A stretch of 64,000 nucleotides of DNA from Isoperla grammatica (Eukaryota; Arthropoda; Insecta; Plecoptera; Perlodidae). Positions within the stretch are counted from its first letter, which is position 1; the number at the start of each line of letters is the position of its first letter. The position numbers were made by a program, and so were the translations under genes. The DNA lies in contig OX246746.1 of assembly GCA_945910005.1 (NCBI GenBank), positions 15,896,022 to 15,960,021 on the forward strand, in the 5' to 3' direction. The notes under the pieces were generated by a model. The model did not search any database and was not told where the DNA came from. It worked only from the letters and a program-made list of their open reading frames with translations. Shown one piece after another: positions 59,174 through 64,000 of this stretch.

Positions 59174-62100
59174 CTGTAGCGTGCGACTTCCAAACGAATG
59201 AACGGTGGTTCCTCTGTGTGTTGGATTTTTATTATGTGAAGTGCTTCATACTAACGTTTTTTGGGAATCAAGAGCATCTTGGAAATACGTATTCAATATT
59301 TGAATAAGCAAGTATGTATCCCTCTGAGGCTCTGACCACTCAGCAAAATGTGAAAATCTCTTTTAAATTTTTTTTTTGATGGCCTAAGAAGGAACTAAGA
59401 AGATTAATTCCTGTGTGTTATTTATCGAATATGTAGTAGGCATTTAACTGTCTTTAGTACATTTTCAATGTTACCTGATTTTGATATATATTTTGCAAAT
59501 GGTTATAGTTAGGGATGTCAAACGATTAAATTATTACAACCGATAATCGAATTCACTTTCACCTCCATAATCGATTATTAATCGATTTTAATCGTTTTGT
59601 AAAATGTCGGTATACTAGCAAGTTTCTTTCAAACTTTGGTCTGGTTTCGGTTAGTTTGAATCGCCCGCGCAAGCCACGAGTTTGCACGGAGTGTGTGGCA
59701 GACTACGGCATGTGGGGCGAATTACTCATTCGACTTCTTTTCGACTATCGATATATTTTACGCCACGTAGGTTTTTTGTTGTTTTTTTCGGCCTCGGGAT
59801 CGTCGCCCACAACATTGAAGCCGAAATGTTTCCACAATACACTACGGCATGCAGGAGGAGTAAAAAGTTTTCTCTTACGAGTGCTCATCATATAAATAAA
59901 TGAATTTATTTAAATAATAAATACTATATTATGAATATGAACAAAACTTTAAAACAACACAAAAACACACGTCAATCAAATGAGAACGAGACACCACGCC
60001 TCAACTCCACAAATATAATGCTGTGCTGTCAGAAATGATGGGTTTTCTTCTTCTTAGCGCAATAGCGATGCTAGCGCTAGTGCTCGCGCTGGAATAGGCG
60101 GCGGAAAGCGCGAAAATTTAAAATTGATTTTTTTTTTAAATCGATTGATCGTTTTTGATTAATAATCAATTAATCAAATCGATTTAATCATAATCCTTGA
60201 CATCCCTAGATTATAGTTATACTATTGAGAAAACGCCATGTCTCTAATTTTAATTTTGTCATATTAATTTTGTTAACCTCTATTCTGTGCCAACAACATT
60301 AATTCTGTGGCATACCATCTATCTGTATATATTTGCAGATTATCAAAACAGAACTAATTTTATCAGTGGGAAGTGCTTTGCATTGGCCTTTTGTGTGGGT
60401 GGGTTTTTTTAAGTTGGGAGAGATGTGATGTCTTGGTTATACAAGTTCTCCTACGATCACCCGACAGAATTTGTTTGTTTTTTATTTCTAGTAATGGTTT
60501 ATAGAGACACCATCAGATTATAAATATTGTACTGCTTGTAACCCTTATCATTTTGTTACACATGTTATTTTTGTATACTGTATGTACAAAGCCTGGTCAT
60601 TTTGGTGAACTTTATATCTTGGTCCTGCTGTAGCCTAATATGTATTGTTTTGGGAAATTTCCAGCTCCATAGTTTATTTCCTCTTCTAATCTGTGTCTTT
60701 GCTGATGTATTAGATTTGTGATTTTAAAACACATGTACCTATTGTTATAATGGTTTCTTTGTTTTCGAGTGTGTGTTTATGGGAGTTGTTTTAATGGTAC
60801 TATAGAGGTTTTCCTATTTGATTGGTAATCAAGTGCTTCTTTCTATGACATCAGTTTTTATTCTGAGCTATGCTTTTCATATTAAAGGTGGAAATAGTTT
60901 AGTTTCTCAATTTTATGTCACTCTTTGCGTGTTTTTTAACTGATAACCAAATAATCTTTAAGAAAATATCTTGGTAAACATCTACCGTGCAATGCCCATT
61001 TTTTATGTGTCCGTAATGGCGAGTTAGTCGAGAAATTCAGTTCGGGGTTTATTCAGTAGCAGTAGAGTTAATAGACAAGAGAGGATGCGAAATGTCAGTA
61101 TCGGTTTTCAGCCTATAAACTTCTTCTCAAACTCGAATATTTGCATATAAAGTTATTGGCTGAAGGTGAAAATGTTTATTGATGATCCTTCATTTGCTAA
61201 ACATTTCAAACTTGAACTTCATAGAACATGTGTTTTTTAAATATAAATTCTTTTTACAACATGTATTTCTTTCCCACTGCTAATCGGTGGAGTCGGAAGT
61301 GTTGCAATACATCTATGCAATCTTCAATTTTAACTAAAATCTTGTTCTTTTCTCTCTCTGCATAGCCTCTGTGAGGGTATGCATGTTTTGCACAACATAT
61401 ACCATCTGTCATTCATTCATGTACATATATACAAAAATTGTAAATTAAATTCTGCAATATGACGAAGGTCAGATTATGTTCTCTTGCTGTGCAAGCCATT
61501 TATAAGATAGTGGAGGATTCCCACACATAGTGAACATTACTATATTTTAGATTGGCTCAAAGCTAAATTGACATGTTTTTATTTGTAGTTTGTATCACAA
61601 ATCTTGTGATACACATGTGGGGAAGTCATTTGACCTTAGGATCGCCCACCTCTTACCGGAAGCTCTAAGAGAGTCGCGTTATATTCAGAGTTGTCACGTT
61701 CCTTAAAATAGTTTACTACATACCTTCTGTGTCCAAATTATTTATCTTAAGTTTTCCAAGCACCAGGGAAATAATACCTGAACAAATATTTCACTTCTGG
61801 CACTGGGGCTCCCAACAGTATACATAGTAGTGCATAGGACATTTTACAAGTAAACGTGTGAATACCGTAAATGGTATTGAGTAAGCCTCTCTCATAAAGC
61901 CCAAATATGTTGCTCATAAAAGGGGGGGGGGGTCTTTGTTGTGTTTTGAGTGATATTTACTAGGTCAGTATCGTAATGAGGGGAGTCTCGGGCATAGAAA
62001 CATTTGCAAGTTGTCTTCATAAGAGCCTGGAAAATGACTTGGAGAGTAATTATATTTGCATTCAGAAGGATTTATGTTATTAGTACTGAAACTGTTATAG

Positions 62101-64000
62101 TATAGACAACATAAGGTAGGGCATGAGCTTCTGTGAGAGATGGTAATGATGACTTGGTGGTTGTGCCACTGAACTAATCTTTATGACAGCTGATATGATA
62201 TTCAAATTTAATGTTTGTACCTACCTGTTACACTAATCGATCAAATGTGTTTTTGAGAAAAGCCTTTGAAATTGCTCATTTCCCCTTGAGATTAACATTT
62301 AGTTCAAAAAGGAAGGAGTGTTAGCACTTCATTAATTGTGAATGCATATTGCCACACTAATCACCAGGTAAAGGTTTGTTTTTGAGTCCAACTTGAGAAA
62401 GACACCTCCACATTATTACTGAGAATGTGTGCACTGCTCATTCACGTTGTGATATACAGTATCATTCTCACTTAAATGAAAATTTGAAGGCATTGGTTGG
62501 TGTTAATTTGCTTGGTATTGATGCTCTCTTAACATTGTGTTGGCTATGAGCAAGGTTGCCAACAACCTTCGAGACTCGAGTACTATAGGGTATTTGGAGT
62601 AGGCTTGTGAAGATCCAGAGTAGAAATGCCCCCTGCCAGAGCTTAAATTGTGAAAATCTTTCATTGAATTTTACTTAAAAAATACACCATAATAATACTA
62701 CAGAACAGTGTACTACTATATTATATGTACACATTGGTGACCCTCAAGTGCAAAGAGCAGGTGAACAAAGAAATGTTGGGCAACTATAGAAAATTTTAGC
62801 TTAAAGTCTTCAAAATGAAACTAAAATTGGACTAAAATAACTACTACAATTGAAAACAAACATTCCCAAATTCTTGAGATTTGTAAATATTTTAACACAA
62901 TATTGGGACAATCCTAGAATTTTGGGAAATATAGCAACCCTGCTTATGACAGTGATATGCAGTGTGTAGCATAATATAGTAACTGATTGTCGAGTACTAA
63001 ATTTTAACACTGTTTTAGTATTTCGGTTTTGGTTTATAGTTGGTGAGTTGTGTTTGTAGCTCATGAGAACCAAATTTGTTCCATGTTGTTGAACAACTCT
63101 GTCAACTTCCAGACATTTAATACCACATTTCGAGGCTTTCATGTAGTTTGCTTTCTGAATGATGTTCACTTTTCTCTTTGTAACTTGTTACGTTCCTCAA
63201 GTATAATTATATTTACGTGCCCTTTTAATTTCTTCTTTTAAGACTTGTTGGGGAAAATAATCGAAAATCTTCCAAACAGTTTGCCGCCATTATGAATTAC
63301 TAGTTTGCATTCTGAAGCTGTTGTTGACCGGTAGAAAATTTCTGTTTACAATGTCAATGTACTACATATTTAATTTTCTGTGTTCAAGACTACTTAGGGA
63401 GTTCTTTGCTATTATGGCTCTAAATTACCTAGATTGTGTTACGATAAAAACAATGATAGATAATTTGCCATTTATTTTAAATTGGAATTTCATAGGTAAG
63501 TGTGGGAACCCTGTAAACTTCATGTAGAAAAGTTTTAGGTGAAGATTTGTATATGACTAATTGACATATTGTAGTAGATCACAACAGAGAAAAGTACTTT
63601 TTAACTGAATGCATTCATTACTTGGTTAGCTAAAAATCAACATGAGCTCCAATTTGTAGATCTCAAGAAATGACAAATGAGCCCACGTGTTAATACTGGT
63701 TTTGAACAATGCGTTTAGAAAATTAGGTACCCTAGTAGGGAGCTGTCTTCGGTTGAAGTAAGTCTATCTTTTATCTATGTACCGCGTGTTGCTTTAAAAC
63801 TTGACTATAGTTAATACATACTTATCCTAACAAGTAAATGGCTCACTAAAGTAATGAATGAATTTCTTTCTAATCTTGAGTCAACAGATTTCCAGTTGTG
63901 ATCTACTTAATATTTATGCAGTTATAATTTAGTGCATATTGTATTGTTGTAAATAATAATAATAATACTGTTAAATATTGACTAAAGTGAGTTTATAATA
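59174..64000 (+). other. 3' UTR of the PHD gene and downstream DNA
   Basis: It follows the stop codon at 59171-59173. AT-rich with no convincing ORF; interrupted by the hAT element at 59510-60208. ATTAAA/AATAAA-like signals occur (for example near 60892), but the cleavage site cannot be fixed. An 11-G run is at 61922-61932. Open stretches at 62810-63241 lack any recognisable domain. Confidence 0.45.
59510..60208. mobile_element. hAT-like MITE (TAGGGATGTCAAACGATTA ends)
   Basis: Ends are TAGGGATGTCAAACGATTA and the complement of TAGGGATGTCAAGGATTATG. Flanks are GTTATAGT and GATTATAGT (an 8-bp TSD with one inserted base). Subterminal regions are ATCGATTAAT-rich. It begins 337 bp after the PHD-gene stop codon. 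Confidence 0.8.

Overview
The window looks like animal nuclear DNA: AT-rich, with large intron-rich genes whose exons have GT/AG borders and consistent phases, tRNA-derived SINEs, a LINE, and many short DNA transposons with target-site duplications (TSDs). The proteins are conserved animal proteins. Frequent AGGCCTA-type runs and deuterostome-like protein sequences suggest a marine invertebrate, perhaps an echinoderm or relative. That placement is inference only.

Three protein genes can be assembled with every exon phase closing. (1) An IGHMBP2/SMUBP-2-like SF1 helicase lies on the minus strand, coding 16847 to 10266, five coding exons, 905 aa. (2) An IMP dehydrogenase (IMPDH) lies on the minus strand, coding 43211 to 31212, ten coding exons, 519 aa. 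(3) A PHF13/PHF23-like PHD-finger protein lies on the plus strand, coding 47839 to 59173, six coding exons, 186 aa. IMPDH and the PHD gene are head to head, about 4.6 kb apart. The genes share no evident pathway: RNA/DNA helicase, guanine nucleotide synthesis, and reading of methylated histone H3. Several further exon-like reading frames are listed as low-confidence candidates.

Layout. 1-4000: copy 1 of a ~4 kb segmental duplication, carrying a PIF/Harbinger element with a MADF-domain ORF and a long-TIR fold-back element. 4001-10265: hAT and other DNA transposons, a tRNA-like repeat, and possible plus-strand exons. 10266-16876: IGHMBP2-like gene. 16877-17644: its upstream region. 17645-21601: copy 2 of the duplication, with two different transposon insertions. 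21602-31211: repeats and AT-rich DNA downstream of IMPDH. 31212-43211: IMPDH, with a 2 kb hAT element, a 378-bp palindrome, a tandem duplication and an unassigned exon in its introns. 43212-47838: divergent intergenic region with nested hAT elements, a SINE and a LINE relic. 47839-59173: PHD gene, whose last intron holds a 200-bp palindrome and a 5'-truncated LINE. 59174-64000: 3' UTR or intergenic DNA with one more hAT element.

The strongest non-genic signal is transposon history. At least twelve elements can be delimited to the base by their TSDs. Four of them have an empty site preserved in the paralogous copy of the duplication. I found no evidence of a new multi-gene system.
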